NCBI GenBank assembly: GCA_958450865.1
Contig: CAUDNY010000014.1
Location: forward strand, 1-19,918
Direction: 5' to 3'
Source: an uncultured Collinsella sp.
GTDB lineage: Bacteria; Actinomycetota; Coriobacteriia; Coriobacteriales; Coriobacteriaceae
DNA: 19,918 bases
Part shown: in pieces, positions 13,786-19,918 of the stretch
Numbering within the stretch: the stretch's first letter is position 1
Layout of the letters: the number at the start of each line of letters is the position of its first letter
Translations under genes and position numbers: made by a program
Notes under the pieces: model-generated
Databases searched by the model: none
The model's input: only the letters and a program-made list of their open reading frames with translations
Told to the model about the DNA's origin: nothing

Positions 13786-15144
13786 CTACTCGTTCTTGGG
13801 CGCGGGGTGCTTGCAGATCACACTCATGTAGATCATGCCAAGTACGGCCGCGGTGACAGAGCCGGCGAGAATAGCGGCCTTGGCAGCCAGAACCTCAAAC
13901 TGGGCCGTCGGGAAGGCGAGGCCGCTGATGAGAATCGACATGGTAAAGCCGATACCGCCCAGAATGCCCACGCCGGCAATCATATGCCAGTTGACATTGT
14001 GCGGCAGCTCGCAGGCCTTGAGCTTGACCAAGGCGAACGTCATGCCAAAGATACCGATCGGCTTACCCAGCAGCATGCCAAAGTACACGCCGAGCGTCAC
14101 CGGGTCGGTGAGCAGCGTGCTCATGTCCACGCCCACTAGGCGAACCTGTGCGTTGACGAACGCAAAGATCGGCAGGATCACAAAGTTGACCGGTGTGGAG
14201 ATCAGACGCTCCATGCGGATGAGCGGCGGGGTCACGCGGTGCATGACGCGCTCGACCTTGGTGGTCGAGACGGTAAAGTCATGCTGGCCCAAGATGTGCG
14301 CCTCATCGTCGTAGCGGTCATCGAGCAACGGCAGGCACTCGCCCAGCCAATCGGTAAGGCTATCGAGCTTAACGCCGCACTTGGCCGGAATGGTGAAGGC
14401 CAGGATGACGCCGGCAAGCGTAGCGTGCACGCCGCTCTTGAACATGCAGAACCACAGCAGCAGGCCCAGCACCGAGTACGGGGCAAGGCGGTAATGCTGC
14501 GTCTTGTTGAGCCACACGAGCGCGCAGGTCACAAGCGCGGCGGCGCCCAACCAAAACGGATTGGGGCTCTGACCGTAGAAAATGGCGATGGCGGCGATGG
14601 AGATGAGGTCGTCGGCGATGGCGAGCGTCGAGAAGAACACGCGCACGCCGTTGGGCACGCGATTGCCCAAAAGCGACAGCACGCCCAGTGCAAAGGCAAT
14701 ATCGGTTGCCATGGGGATGGCCCAACCGTTGCGGGCGCCGGCATGGTTAAAGATCAGGTAGATGCAGGCGGGAACGACGACGCCGCCCACGGCCGCCAGC
14801 ATGGGAAGCATGGCCTGGCGCGGGTTCTTGAGCTCGCCGACCGTCATCTCGTACTTAAGCTCAATGCCCACTAGCAAAAAGAAGATCGCCATGAGGAAGT
14901 CGTTGACGAAAAGTTCGACGGTGAGGCCGGCCGTAAGGTTGCCCAAACCCACATACAGCGGGGTCTCCAAAAAGTGATGGATGGCCTCGTAGGCATCGGT
15001 ATTGGCGCAAATGACGGCGGCGATGGCGGCGATGACCATAACCGCGGCGGAAATCGTGCCGTTCTCGGCGATGCGCTCCCAAATGTCGTGGCGCTCAAAA
15101 CGCTTGCGCTCACGAACGTTGAACAGCTGCTCGGGTGCTGCCAT
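13786..15144 (-). CDS. nhaA: Na+/H+ antiporter NhaA
   Basis: A 452-residue NhaA-family antiporter exchanging Na+ (or Li+) for H+ across the membrane. Visible hallmarks are FFLLVGIELKYE (TM2-3), MATDIAFALGVLSLLG with its conserved Asp, LAIADDLISIAAIAIFY with the paired Asp of the ion site, and GIGFTMSILI near the end. Roughly 11-12 hydrophobic segments are visible. A hydrophilic insert of about 50 residues (around CGVKLDSLTDWL to MERLIS) sits mid-protein. ATG 15144 has AAAGGAG 6 nt upstream. A structured leader with an intrinsic terminator precedes it, see separate entries. No nhaR gene is nearby. Confidence 0.96.
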   Translation of the reverse strand: MAAPEQLFNVRERKRFERHDIWERIAENGTISAAVMVIAAIAAVICANTDAYEAIHHFLETPLYVGLGNLTAGLTVELFVNDFLMAIFFLLVGIELKYEMTVGELKNPRQAMLPMLAAVGGVVVPACIYLIFNHAGARNGWAIPMATDIAFALGVLSLLGNRVPNGVRVFFSTLAIADDLISIAAIAIFYGQSPNPFWLGAAALVTCALVWLNKTQHYRLAPYSVLGLLLWFCMFKSGVHATLAGVILAFTIPAKCGVKLDSLTDWLGECLPLLDDRYDDEAHILGQHDFTVSTTKVERVMHRVTPPLIRMERLISTPVNFVILPIFAFVNAQVRLVGVDMSTLLTDPVTLGVYFGMLLGKPIGIFGMTFALVKLKACELPHNVNWHMIAGVGILGGIGFTMSILISGLAFPTAQFEVLAAKAAILAGSVTAAVLGMIYMSVICKHPAPKNE

Positions 15145-15158
15145 GGGCGGCTCCTTTC

Positions 15159-15174
15159 ACGGGAAAGCTCCCGT
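15159..15174 (-). promoter_or_regulatory. Hairpin next to the nhaA SD
   Basis: ACGGGA/TCCCGT forms a 6-bp stem with a 4-nt loop, ending 1 nt before the GAAAGGAG that serves nhaA. It could affect ribosome access. Confidence 0.45.
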
Positions 15175-15177
15175 CTT

Positions 15178-15214
15178 AAAAAAGCACGGCCCGCCCAAGT
15201 GGCGGCGCCGCGCT
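15178..15214 (-). terminator. Intrinsic terminator in the nhaA leader
   Basis: On the minus strand AGCGCGGC-(G)-CCGCC, loop ACTTG, then GGCGG-GCCGTGCT form a stem of about 13 bp with one bulged G and one G-U pair. TTTTTT (15178-15183) follows immediately. It ends 33 nt before the nhaA ATG. The ppaC transcript already has a terminator about 140 nt earlier, so this one looks like an attenuator of nhaA. Confidence 0.7.
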
Positions 15215-15352
15215 CTAACGTATTACGCTTGCATCTAGCCTACCCTGCACGACAAGCACGTAGGCGTGGCCGAAAAGCGGAACCACAGGTTGAACATTAT
15301 TTGCTCAACGGCGCGGGCACGCCTGTCCAAGAGACGACGCAGCGCCGTGCAC

Positions 15353-15392
15353 AAAAAACGACCGGAGCGCGGGGCGTCCGCGATCCGGTCGT
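15353..15392 (-). terminator. Intrinsic terminator of ppaC
   Basis: ACGACCGGA (15358-15366) pairs with TCCGGTCGT (15384-15392). An inner CGCGG/CCGCG pairing closes around GGCGT. On the minus strand TTTTTT (15353-15358) follows. It lies 21 nt after the ppaC stop. Confidence 0.92.
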
Positions 15393-15412
15393 CGGCGTTA
15401 GGTCAAAAGAAC

Positions 15413-16336
15413 CTAGCAGGCGGCCATGATGGGGGCAGCGACCTGCTTCTTACGGGAGAGGACGCCCGGCATCCAGACGCCGTCGTGCTCGTCGGCAATG
15501 CCCAGGCCCTTCTGAGCGGCCTCGGTCTCGCCCTCGAGCAGGACCTGCGAACCCTCCTCCATAATGTCGGTGATGCACAGGACGATGCCATCGGCGCCCT
15601 TCTCGGCGGCGTAGGCGCGCATGGCCTCGCGGATCTCGTCGATCATGCCGAGTGCACGGGTCTTGTCGACAGTCTCGTACTGGCCGATGAGCAGCTTCTT
15701 GCCGGCGGGCTCGAACATCTTGATGTCGTTGCCGACCATCTCGGCTGCAGTGAAGGAGCCGGACGGACGGGTGAGGAAGACCTCCATGCCAAACTTGACC
15801 GGGTCGACGCCCACCTGCTCGCCGAGCTTGGCGGCGACGGCGCGGTCAACATCGGTGGTGGTGGGGCTCTTGAGCATGAGCGTGTCGGTCATCATGGCCG
15901 AGAGCAGCAGCTTGGCCTGGACGTCGGAAAGCTCAACGCCGAGCACGCCGGCGAGCTTGGTGACGATGGTGCAGCTGGAACCCCAGGGCAGGCAGATGTA
16001 GTGCAGCGGGCCGGCGGTCTCGAAATCGCCGATGCGGTGATGATCGACAACGCCAAAGACCGTGGCGTCCTTAAGGCCGGCAACAGACTGGGCGGACTCG
16101 TTGTGGTCGGTGAGGACGACGAGCTGACCGGCCTCGACGGAATCGATCACGCGGGGCTCGGCAATGCCGGCGTCGGCAAGCAGCTTGGCGGACTCGGCCG
16201 GAAGCTGACCCAGAGCGCAAGCCTCGTAGGTGTTACCGGCATACTCAACCTGGTTGAGCAGCTGGGACAGGACGACGGCGCTCATGATGGCGTCGTTATC
16301 GGGGTTCTGGTGACCAAAGACAAGAACGTTTGCCAT
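15413..16336 (-). CDS. ppaC: Manganese-dependent inorganic pyrophosphatase (family II)
   Basis: A 307-residue DHH-family PPase that hydrolyses PPi to two phosphates, pulling biosynthetic reactions forward. All metal ligands expected for the family are visible: H9, D13, D15 (GHQNPDND), D77-H78, D98-H99-H100 (VVDHHRIGDF) and D151 (MMTDTLML). The C-terminal DHHA2 domain carries the substrate-binding SRKKQ (294-298). There is no CBS/DRTGG regulatory insert, so this is the short, unregulated form. ATG 16336 has GGAGG 6 nt upstream. It is monocistronic, with its own terminator. Confidence 0.96.
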   Translation of the reverse strand: MANVLVFGHQNPDNDAIMSAVVLSQLLNQVEYAGNTYEACALGQLPAESAKLLADAGIAEPRVIDSVEAGQLVVLTDHNESAQSVAGLKDATVFGVVDHHRIGDFETAGPLHYICLPWGSSCTIVTKLAGVLGVELSDVQAKLLLSAMMTDTLMLKSPTTTDVDRAVAAKLGEQVGVDPVKFGMEVFLTRPSGSFTAAEMVGNDIKMFEPAGKKLLIGQYETVDKTRALGMIDEIREAMRAYAAEKGADGIVLCITDIMEEGSQVLLEGETEAAQKGLGIADEHDGVWMPGVLSRKKQVAAPIMAAC

Positions 16337-16452
16337 GGATATCCTCCACTTGATATGTGTACTTGGACGTAGCTATGGTAGCACGCCGATGCCGAGCCTT
16401 CGCAGACGGAAGGGCCACGGCATATTTTGGGGCAGGCATGGGGGCCAAGGCT

Positions 16453-16501
16453 GTCCCTTTTGCACCATGTTGGTGCAAAGTAACCTGACCCCTTTGCACC
16501 A
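16453..16501. repeat. TTTGCACCA palindrome with extra direct copy
   Basis: TTTGCACCA (16459-16467) pairs with TGGTGCAAA (16471-16479) over a 3-nt loop. A third copy CTTTGCACCA follows at 16492-16501, so TGGTGCAAA can pair with either side. GTCCC opens the element and GACCC lies before the third copy. It ends 1 nt before the glucokinase stop codon on the minus strand. The spacer 16337-16452 holds nothing else I can name. The architecture (two alternative pairings, GTCCC) resembles 5952-6009. Confidence 0.75.
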
Positions 16502-16502
16502 G

Positions 16503-17456
16503 CTATTTACCGGCGGCGCGCAGGGCTACGTAGGCGGCACCGATGATGCCGGCGTCGTTTCCGAGCGAAGCGACCTTGATGGGCGTCTCGCGCGAGGCAG
16601 AAAGCGCGTACTGCTTAAAGTGCTCGCGGACCTTGTCGAGGTAGACATCGGCCGAAGCGGACGCGCCGCCGCCGATCAGGAACATCTCGGGGTCGACCAC
16701 GTTGGCAATGAGCGCCAGGGCGCGGCCGAGATAGTCGGCCATGGTATCGGCCGCGGCCAGCGCGAGCTTGTCGCCCTCGCGGCAGGCCTGGAACACGTCC
16801 TTGGAATCGGAGGGGCCGGTGAGCTCGATGGGCTCGACACCCGCCTTCTTGCACTCGGCAAGGTAGTTGCTCACCACGCCGGTGGCGCTGGAATACTGCT
16901 CCAGGTGGCCATGGCCGCCGCAGCCGCAGACGCGCTCCTCAGCCGGGTTCAGGCACATGTGGCCAATCTCGCCGCCGGCGCCCACAACGCCCGACACCAC
17001 GTCGCCGTTAACGATAACGCCGCCGCCCACGCCGGTACCAATGGTGACCATCACCACGTTCTGCACGCCCTTGGCGGAACCGAGCCAAGCCTCGCCCATG
17101 GCAGCGGCGTTGGCATCGTTCTCGTACTTAACAACCGCGTCGGGGCAGTGCTCCTGAATGGCGACTCTTAGCTCGGGCAGGTTAATGGCAATGTTGGCCT
17201 TGACCTTGGCATCGCCCGATGCCGGGATGGGGCACGGAACGGCCAGGCCAATACCCGCCACAAAGGCGCGCGGAATCTGGGCCTTGGCGACCACCTGGTC
17301 GATAGCCTCGGTCACCGCGGCAAAGCCCGCAGCGTCAACGATGGGCGGCGTGGGCACGCTGGCCTTGGCCAGCAGGTTGCCGTCCTCGTCGAACAGGCCC
17401 TCCTTAACCGAAGTGCCGCCGACGTCGATGCCGATGTAATACTGCTTAGGTTCCAT
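16503..17456 (-). CDS. glk: ROK-family glucokinase
   Basis: A 317-residue sugar kinase (glucose + ATP to glucose-6-phosphate). It has the ATP-binding IGIDVGGTSVKEG (8-20), catalytic Asp114 in ENDANAAAMGE (112-122), TIGTGVGGGVI (138-148), the substrate motif GEIGHMCL (162-169) and the ROK zinc motif CGCGGHGHLEQ (177-187). In that motif the usual last Cys is His184, which could still bind zinc. The start is ATG 17456, with AAAGG 9 nt upstream; ATG 17483 adds nine residues but has no SD at proper distance. It is divergent from a GntR/UTRA regulator and near manA, which fits control of hexose phosphorylation. Specificity for glucose over other hexoses is likely but not proven by sequence. Confidence 0.9.
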   Translation of the reverse strand: MEPKQYYIGIDVGGTSVKEGLFDEDGNLLAKASVPTPPIVDAAGFAAVTEAIDQVVAKAQIPRAFVAGIGLAVPCPIPASGDAKVKANIAINLPELRVAIQEHCPDAVVKYENDANAAAMGEAWLGSAKGVQNVVMVTIGTGVGGGVIVNGDVVSGVVGAGGEIGHMCLNPAEERVCGCGGHGHLEQYSSATGVVSNYLAECKKAGVEPIELTGPSDSKDVFQACREGDKLALAAADTMADYLGRALALIANVVDPEMFLIGGGASASADVYLDKVREHFKQYALSASRETPIKVASLGNDAGIIGAAYVALRAAGK

Positions 17457-17509
17457 GGGAGCCCGCCTTTCTCGTTTAAACATTGCCTGTATGGTACCGC
17501 TCCCAAGGC

Positions 17510-17551
17510 AAAAACCTGCTAAAAAGGGACAGGTTTGTTTTGGCAGGTTTT
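17510..17551. repeat. AAAACCTGC palindrome with GGGAC core
   Basis: AAAACCTGC (17511-17519) and GCAGGTTTT (17543-17551) are exact complements. The interior has GGGACAGGTTT (17526-17536), whose CAGGTTT can compete for the left arm. It lies 54 nt upstream of the glucokinase start, in the glk/gntR divergent spacer. There is no T-run arrangement typical of a terminator. Confidence 0.65.
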
Positions 17552-17664
17552 ATCTGTGAAAACGCAGGGCATGGAATTTGGTTCGTTGGGCGGTAAAACG
17601 GCTCAACCCCATCCTCGAGTCGATCAATTTGCTCAATACCACATTATTCGAATGCATATTCATT

Positions 17665-17676
17665 TAGAGCGCTCTA
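17665..17676. promoter_or_regulatory. 12-bp perfect palindrome, possible operator
   Basis: TAGAGCGCTCTA is a perfect dyad in the AT-rich half of the 340-base spacer between glk (minus) and the GntR gene (plus). A dimeric regulator site is plausible, the adjacent GntR protein being the obvious candidate. The rest of this spacer holds the 17510-17551 repeat, an AT-rich tract (17640-17705) and a possible -10 for the regulator. Confidence 0.4.
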
Positions 17677-17754
17677 GTTTTTAAAGAGAAGCGTTTTTTA
17701 ATTAACCATTTCTCGAACTTTTCAGAAACGCAATAGGGATGCTTAGGTGTTGAC

Positions 17755-17760
17755 TATACT
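17755..17760 (+). promoter_or_regulatory. Possible -10 box of the GntR gene
   Basis: TATACT lies 36 nt before the regulator ATG; TTGACT overlaps its first base. No -35 with standard spacing is seen upstream of TATACT. If TTGACT (17750-17755) is instead the -35, no good -10 follows. Confidence 0.3.
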
Positions 17761-17796
17761 TTCTTTTGTACTCAATCAAGCCGGAAAGGAGGTTCC

Positions 17797-18516
17797 ATGA
17801 TTCCCAAATACGAGGCGATAGCTGCAGATATCCGTCGAAGCATCGAGGACGGCGCCCTTAAGCCGGGCGATAAGTTGCCCACCGTCGTTGAGTTCTGTGA
17901 GCTCTATAGCGTTTCCAAAATCACCGTCAAACGAGCAATTGAGCAGATCACCGAGGAAGGCCTTATTACCAGCCGGCGCGGATCGGGCACCTACGTCAAG
18001 GACACGGCGGGGCTTCCCGGCCAGGTGTTTTTCCAAGGCAAGAACGACCGCGCCCAAGGCTTTTCGTACGAGCATCGCGGGGAGAAAGTGACCTCGGTGG
18101 TCTACGATTTCTCGATCGTCAATCCGCCGGCAGAGGTTGCGACCCAGCTGGGAATGGCCGAAGACGACTTTGCCTATCACATCGTGCGCGTACGCGAGGT
18201 CGATGGTCAGCCCATCGTTATTGAGTACACCTATATGCCACTCGAGCTGATTCCGGGTCTTAAGAAAAAAGACCTGTACGCATCGATCTACAGCTTCATC
18301 CGCGAGCAGTGCGGACTCAAGATCTCGAGTTTCCACCGTACCATTCGCGCTGTCGCGGCAACTGAAGAAGAGGCTGAGCGCCTGGATACCAAACCCGGCT
18401 CTCCCCTGCTCGAACTCAACCAGATTGGCTTCTTGGATAGCGGCACCGCGTTTGAATATTCTGTCTCGCACAACGTAGGCGACCGCTTTGAGCTGCACAA
18501 CGTAACGCTGGCCTAG
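17797..18516 (+). CDS. GntR-family transcriptional regulator (HutC/UTRA type)
   Basis: A 239-residue regulator. The N-terminal winged helix (about 1-68) shows KYEAIAADIRRSIEDGALKPG (3-23, opening), LPTVVEFCELYSVSKITVKRA (helix-turn-helix) and the wing GLITSRRGSGTYV. Residues about 90-235 form a UTRA ligand-binding domain, ending SHNVGDRFELHNV. Such proteins usually repress sugar or amino-sugar genes and respond to a phosphosugar. ATG 17797 has AAAGGAGG 5 nt upstream. It is divergent from glucokinase and 72 nt ahead of manA, so hexose phosphates are a reasonable but untested guess for the ligand. Confidence 0.93.
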   Translation: MIPKYEAIAADIRRSIEDGALKPGDKLPTVVEFCELYSVSKITVKRAIEQITEEGLITSRRGSGTYVKDTAGLPGQVFFQGKNDRAQGFSYEHRGEKVTSVVYDFSIVNPPAEVATQLGMAEDDFAYHIVRVREVDGQPIVIEYTYMPLELIPGLKKKDLYASIYSFIREQCGLKISSFHRTIRAVAATEEEAERLDTKPGSPLLELNQIGFLDSGTAFEYSVSHNVGDRFELHNVTLA

Positions 18517-18588
18517 TTTTGTAATCAGGTGGGTGCTCGTTTTGAGCTGTCTTACGCGGCACCCGCACAACCTTATGGGAGTATGCAC

Positions 18589-19521
18589 ATGTCCGATTTG
18601 ATTAAACTCACGCCGATCTTCCACGAGAAGATCTGGGGCGGCCGCCAGCTGGAGACCGTGTTTGGCTACGACATTCCCGAGGGTCCCATCGGTGAGTGCT
18701 GGGCCATCTCGGCCCATCCCAACGGCGACTGCCAGATTGCGGAGGGCCCGTACGCCGGTCACACGCTGTCATGGCTGTGGGCCGAGCACCGCGAACTCTT
18801 TGGCAACTGCAAGGGCAAGGAGTTCCCGCTGCTCATCAAGATTCTGGACGCCAAGGACGACCTTTCGATCCAGATTCATCCCAACGACGAGTACGCCGCC
18901 GAGCACGAGAACGGCAGCCTGGGCAAAACCGAGTGCTGGTATGTGCTGGACTGCGAGCCCGGCGCCACGATCATCGTCGGCCAGCGCGCGCACGACCGCG
19001 CCGAGGCCGCGCAGATGATCGAGAAGGGCCGCTGGGACGAGATGCTCAACGTGCTGCCGATTCACAAGGGCGACTTTTTCCAGATCGACTCCGGCACCGT
19101 GCACGCCATCAAAACCGGTACGCTCATTTTGGAGACGCAACAGTCGAGCGACGTGACGTATCGCCTGTACGACTACGATCGTCCCGGCACCGACGGAAAG
19201 CTGCGCCCACTTCACATTGAGCAGAGCCTGGATTGCATCGATTTTGACGTTCAGGCTCCGACCGACGGCACGGTGACCGCGCCCGAGGTCGATGGCGTGA
19301 CCGAGCTCGAGTCTAACTCCTGCTACACCGTCGATCGCGTGCGCGTCGACGGCAGCAAGACCTTGGAGCAGCACTGGCCCTTCATGTGCCTGTCGGTCAT
19401 CGACGGCGAGGGCACCGTGTGCGGCGAGCCCGTTCACAAGGGCAGCCACCTGCTGGCCCCGAGCACCGTGAACCAGATCGAACTCGAAGGCAAGATGGAA
19501 CTGATCATCAGCCACCTCTAG
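18589..19521 (+). CDS. manA: Mannose-6-phosphate isomerase, class I
   Basis: A 310-residue short-form class I isomerase (mannose-6-P to fructose-6-P), cupin fold. Zinc ligands are visible as H97 in QIHPND (95-100), E115 in KTECWYV (113-119) and H172 in GTVHAI (169-174). Other family segments are EKIWGGRQL (13-21), IGECWAISAHPNGD (34-47) and YRLYDYDR (191-198). The start is ATG 18589, with GGGAG 7 nt upstream; ATG 18583 is too near the SD, and a GTG at 18529 would add 20 unmatched residues. It is probably cotranscribed with the GntR gene: the 72-nt spacer holds only a 6-bp GGGTGC/GCACCC pairing. A terminator follows. Confidence 0.94.
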   Translation: MSDLIKLTPIFHEKIWGGRQLETVFGYDIPEGPIGECWAISAHPNGDCQIAEGPYAGHTLSWLWAEHRELFGNCKGKEFPLLIKILDAKDDLSIQIHPNDEYAAEHENGSLGKTECWYVLDCEPGATIIVGQRAHDRAEAAQMIEKGRWDEMLNVLPIHKGDFFQIDSGTVHAIKTGTLILETQQSSDVTYRLYDYDRPGTDGKLRPLHIEQSLDCIDFDVQAPTDGTVTAPEVDGVTELESNSCYTVDRVRVDGSKTLEQHWPFMCLSVIDGEGTVCGEPVHKGSHLLAPSTVNQIELEGKMELIISHL

Positions 19522-19547
19522 GTCGCAACAACAACCAAAACGAAACA

Positions 19548-19597
19548 AGGGGCTCCCTCGTTCATCAACGGAGGAGCCCCTACTCACATCTATTTTT
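19548..19597 (+). terminator. Intrinsic terminator of manA
   Basis: AGGGGCTCC (19548-19556) pairs with GGAGCCCCT (19573-19581). An inner CGTT/AACG stem and CATC loop lie beyond a 2x2 mismatch. TATTTTTC (T-run 19593-19597) follows about 11 nt later, a little further than ideal. Confidence 0.75.
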
Positions 19598-19624
19598 CTA
19601 TCAGCCCACCCGGCTCTCCAGACC

Positions 19625-19653
19625 AAAAAGCGAACGAGTAGAGCGACGTTCGC
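19625..19653 (-). terminator. Probable terminator of the helicase gene
   Basis: On the minus strand GCGAACG pairs with CGTTCGC (7 bp, loop of 10 nt) and is directly followed by TTTTT (19625-19629). It lies about 150 nt beyond the helicase stop, after the 30-bp-arm palindrome. A competing GACGTT/AACGTC hairpin (19645-19663) overlaps it. Confidence 0.6.
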
Positions 19654-19669
19654 AAGCAACGTCACCTGA

Positions 19670-19798
19670 GGACCTGGGTGGGCGTATAGGGCAACATCGG
19701 TCGCGAGTTCCGCACGAGCCGGAGAGCACTTAATGTGCTCTCCGTGCGAGCAGGACTGCCCGAGCAGGCGATGTTGCCCTATACGCCCACCCAGGTCC
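19670..19798. repeat. 129-nt element with perfect 30-bp inverted arms
   Basis: Arms 19670-19699 and 19769-19798 are exact reverse complements (outer ends GGACCTGGG / CCCAGGTCC). The 69-nt interior folds further: GGAGAGCAC/GTGCTCTCC (19721-19729, 19735-19743) with loop TTAAT, then GCAC/GTGC and AGTTCC/GGACT, leaving bulges GAGCC and GAGCA. It starts 7 nt beyond the helicase stop and before its terminator, so it is probably transcribed in that 3' UTR. No ORF or T-run is associated. It may be a MITE or REPIN-like element, or a structured RNA. Confidence 0.88.
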
Positions 19799-19805
19799 GC
19801 CGGGA

Positions 19806-19918
19806 TTACGACAGCTTGACGATCGGTGCAAAACCTTTCATAAGCTTTTTGGTCTGGCCGGTTTTTTCGAATTGAACCTCGATCATGTCTCCAGCGACCG
19901 AGATCACGGTGCCCGCAC
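19806..19918 (-). CDS. pcrA: UvrD/PcrA-type DNA helicase, C-terminal end only
   Basis: Thirty-six codons plus TAA are visible, entering from the window's right edge. The peptide AGTVISVAGDMIEVQFEKTG, then KKLMKGFAPIVKLS, matches the C-terminal Tudor-like end of PcrA/UvrD helicases (pattern GTV-SV, I-V-F, G-KKL, AP--KL). That domain contacts RNA polymerase or other partners in the family. The helicase core is outside the window, so the assignment rests on this short tail. It converges with manA. Confidence 0.72.
   Translation of the reverse strand, partial: AGTVISVAGDMIEVQFEKTGQTKKLMKGFAPIVKLS

Larger units (their letters stand above)
15145..15352 (-). promoter_or_regulatory. Structured leader of nhaA, possible cation-sensing RNA
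   Basis: The 208 bases between the ppaC terminator and nhaA can form several exact stems on the minus strand: ACGGCGC with GCGCCGT (15342-15348 / 15308-15314), AGGCGTG with CACGCCT (15318-15324 / 15262-15268), and GTTGAGCA with TGTTCAAC (15302-15309 / 15289-15296, one G-U). They are followed by an intrinsic terminator and an SD-proximal hairpin. GCACGGC at 15344-15350 could instead pair with the 3' arm of that terminator (15184-15190). No good promoter was located, and the match to any known riboswitch class is untested. Confidence 0.45.

Noticed and set aside
15266..16372. Plus-strand 368-codon frame opposite ppaC
   Set aside because: Shadow; it crosses the ppaC terminator, and the minus frame has every PPase metal ligand.
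18769..19665. Minus-strand 298-codon frame opposite manA
   Set aside because: Shadow of manA; extends through the manA terminator and lacks any domain pattern.
1..19918. tRNA, rRNA, CRISPR arrays, insertion sequences or prophage genes
   Set aside because: Looked for; no cloverleaf-type sequence, spaced direct-repeat array, transposase or integrase was seen.

Overview
The window is GC-rich and densely coding. It reads like a chromosomal segment of a Coriobacteriia actinobacterium, most likely Collinsella. The evidence is the gene content and order (tmk-holB-ricT-comFC, tatA-tatC-hypA-hypB-topA), a family II Mn-dependent pyrophosphatase, and frequent TTG/GTG starts with good Shine-Dalgarno (SD) sites. 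The genus is an inference; no rRNA or tRNA is present to confirm it. I see no phage, conjugative module, insertion sequence with a transposase, or CRISPR array.

Layout. 1-4709 (minus): a DNA-metabolism operon read tmk > holB > ricT (PSP1/YaaT) > comFC > an unknown gene cut by the window edge. 4710-6075: a short plus-strand island with a zinc-ribbon, single-pass membrane protein. It has a perfect 22-bp inverted repeat upstream, and a 20-bp inverted repeat plus a bidirectional terminator downstream. 6076-11679 (minus): an orphan STAS protein, tatA, tatC, hypA, hypB and topA. This joins the Tat exporter to nickel insertion for [NiFe] hydrogenase, which is itself normally a Tat substrate. 11745-13049 (minus): a type Ic aspartate aminotransferase, divergent from a small unknown acidic protein at 13199. 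13454-13785: a non-coding AT-rich stretch with three hairpins. 13786-16336 (minus): ppaC, then a structured leader and nhaA. 16503-17456 (minus): a ROK glucokinase, divergent from a GntR/UTRA regulator (17797) that is followed by manA (18589). The last three look like a hexose-phosphate entry module. 19522-19805: a convergent spacer with a terminator for each side and a 129-nt element with perfect 30-bp arms. The window ends in the 3' end of a PcrA/UvrD helicase gene.

The unusual material is mainly in non-coding DNA: (i) the nhaA leader, which has a leader terminator and a possible anti-terminator pairing; (ii) a hairpin that buries the comFC SD; (iii) the 30-bp-arm palindrome in the helicase 3' UTR; (iv) several intergenic palindromes of different sequence that share a GGGAC/GTCCC core. 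Protein oddities are the long Arg-rich tail of RicT, the long acidic TatA tail, and a TopA with four zinc ribbons and a Lys/Ala/Thr tail. I found no clear new multi-gene system such as a defence island. The nhaA leader and the palindromes are the best candidates for undescribed biology.
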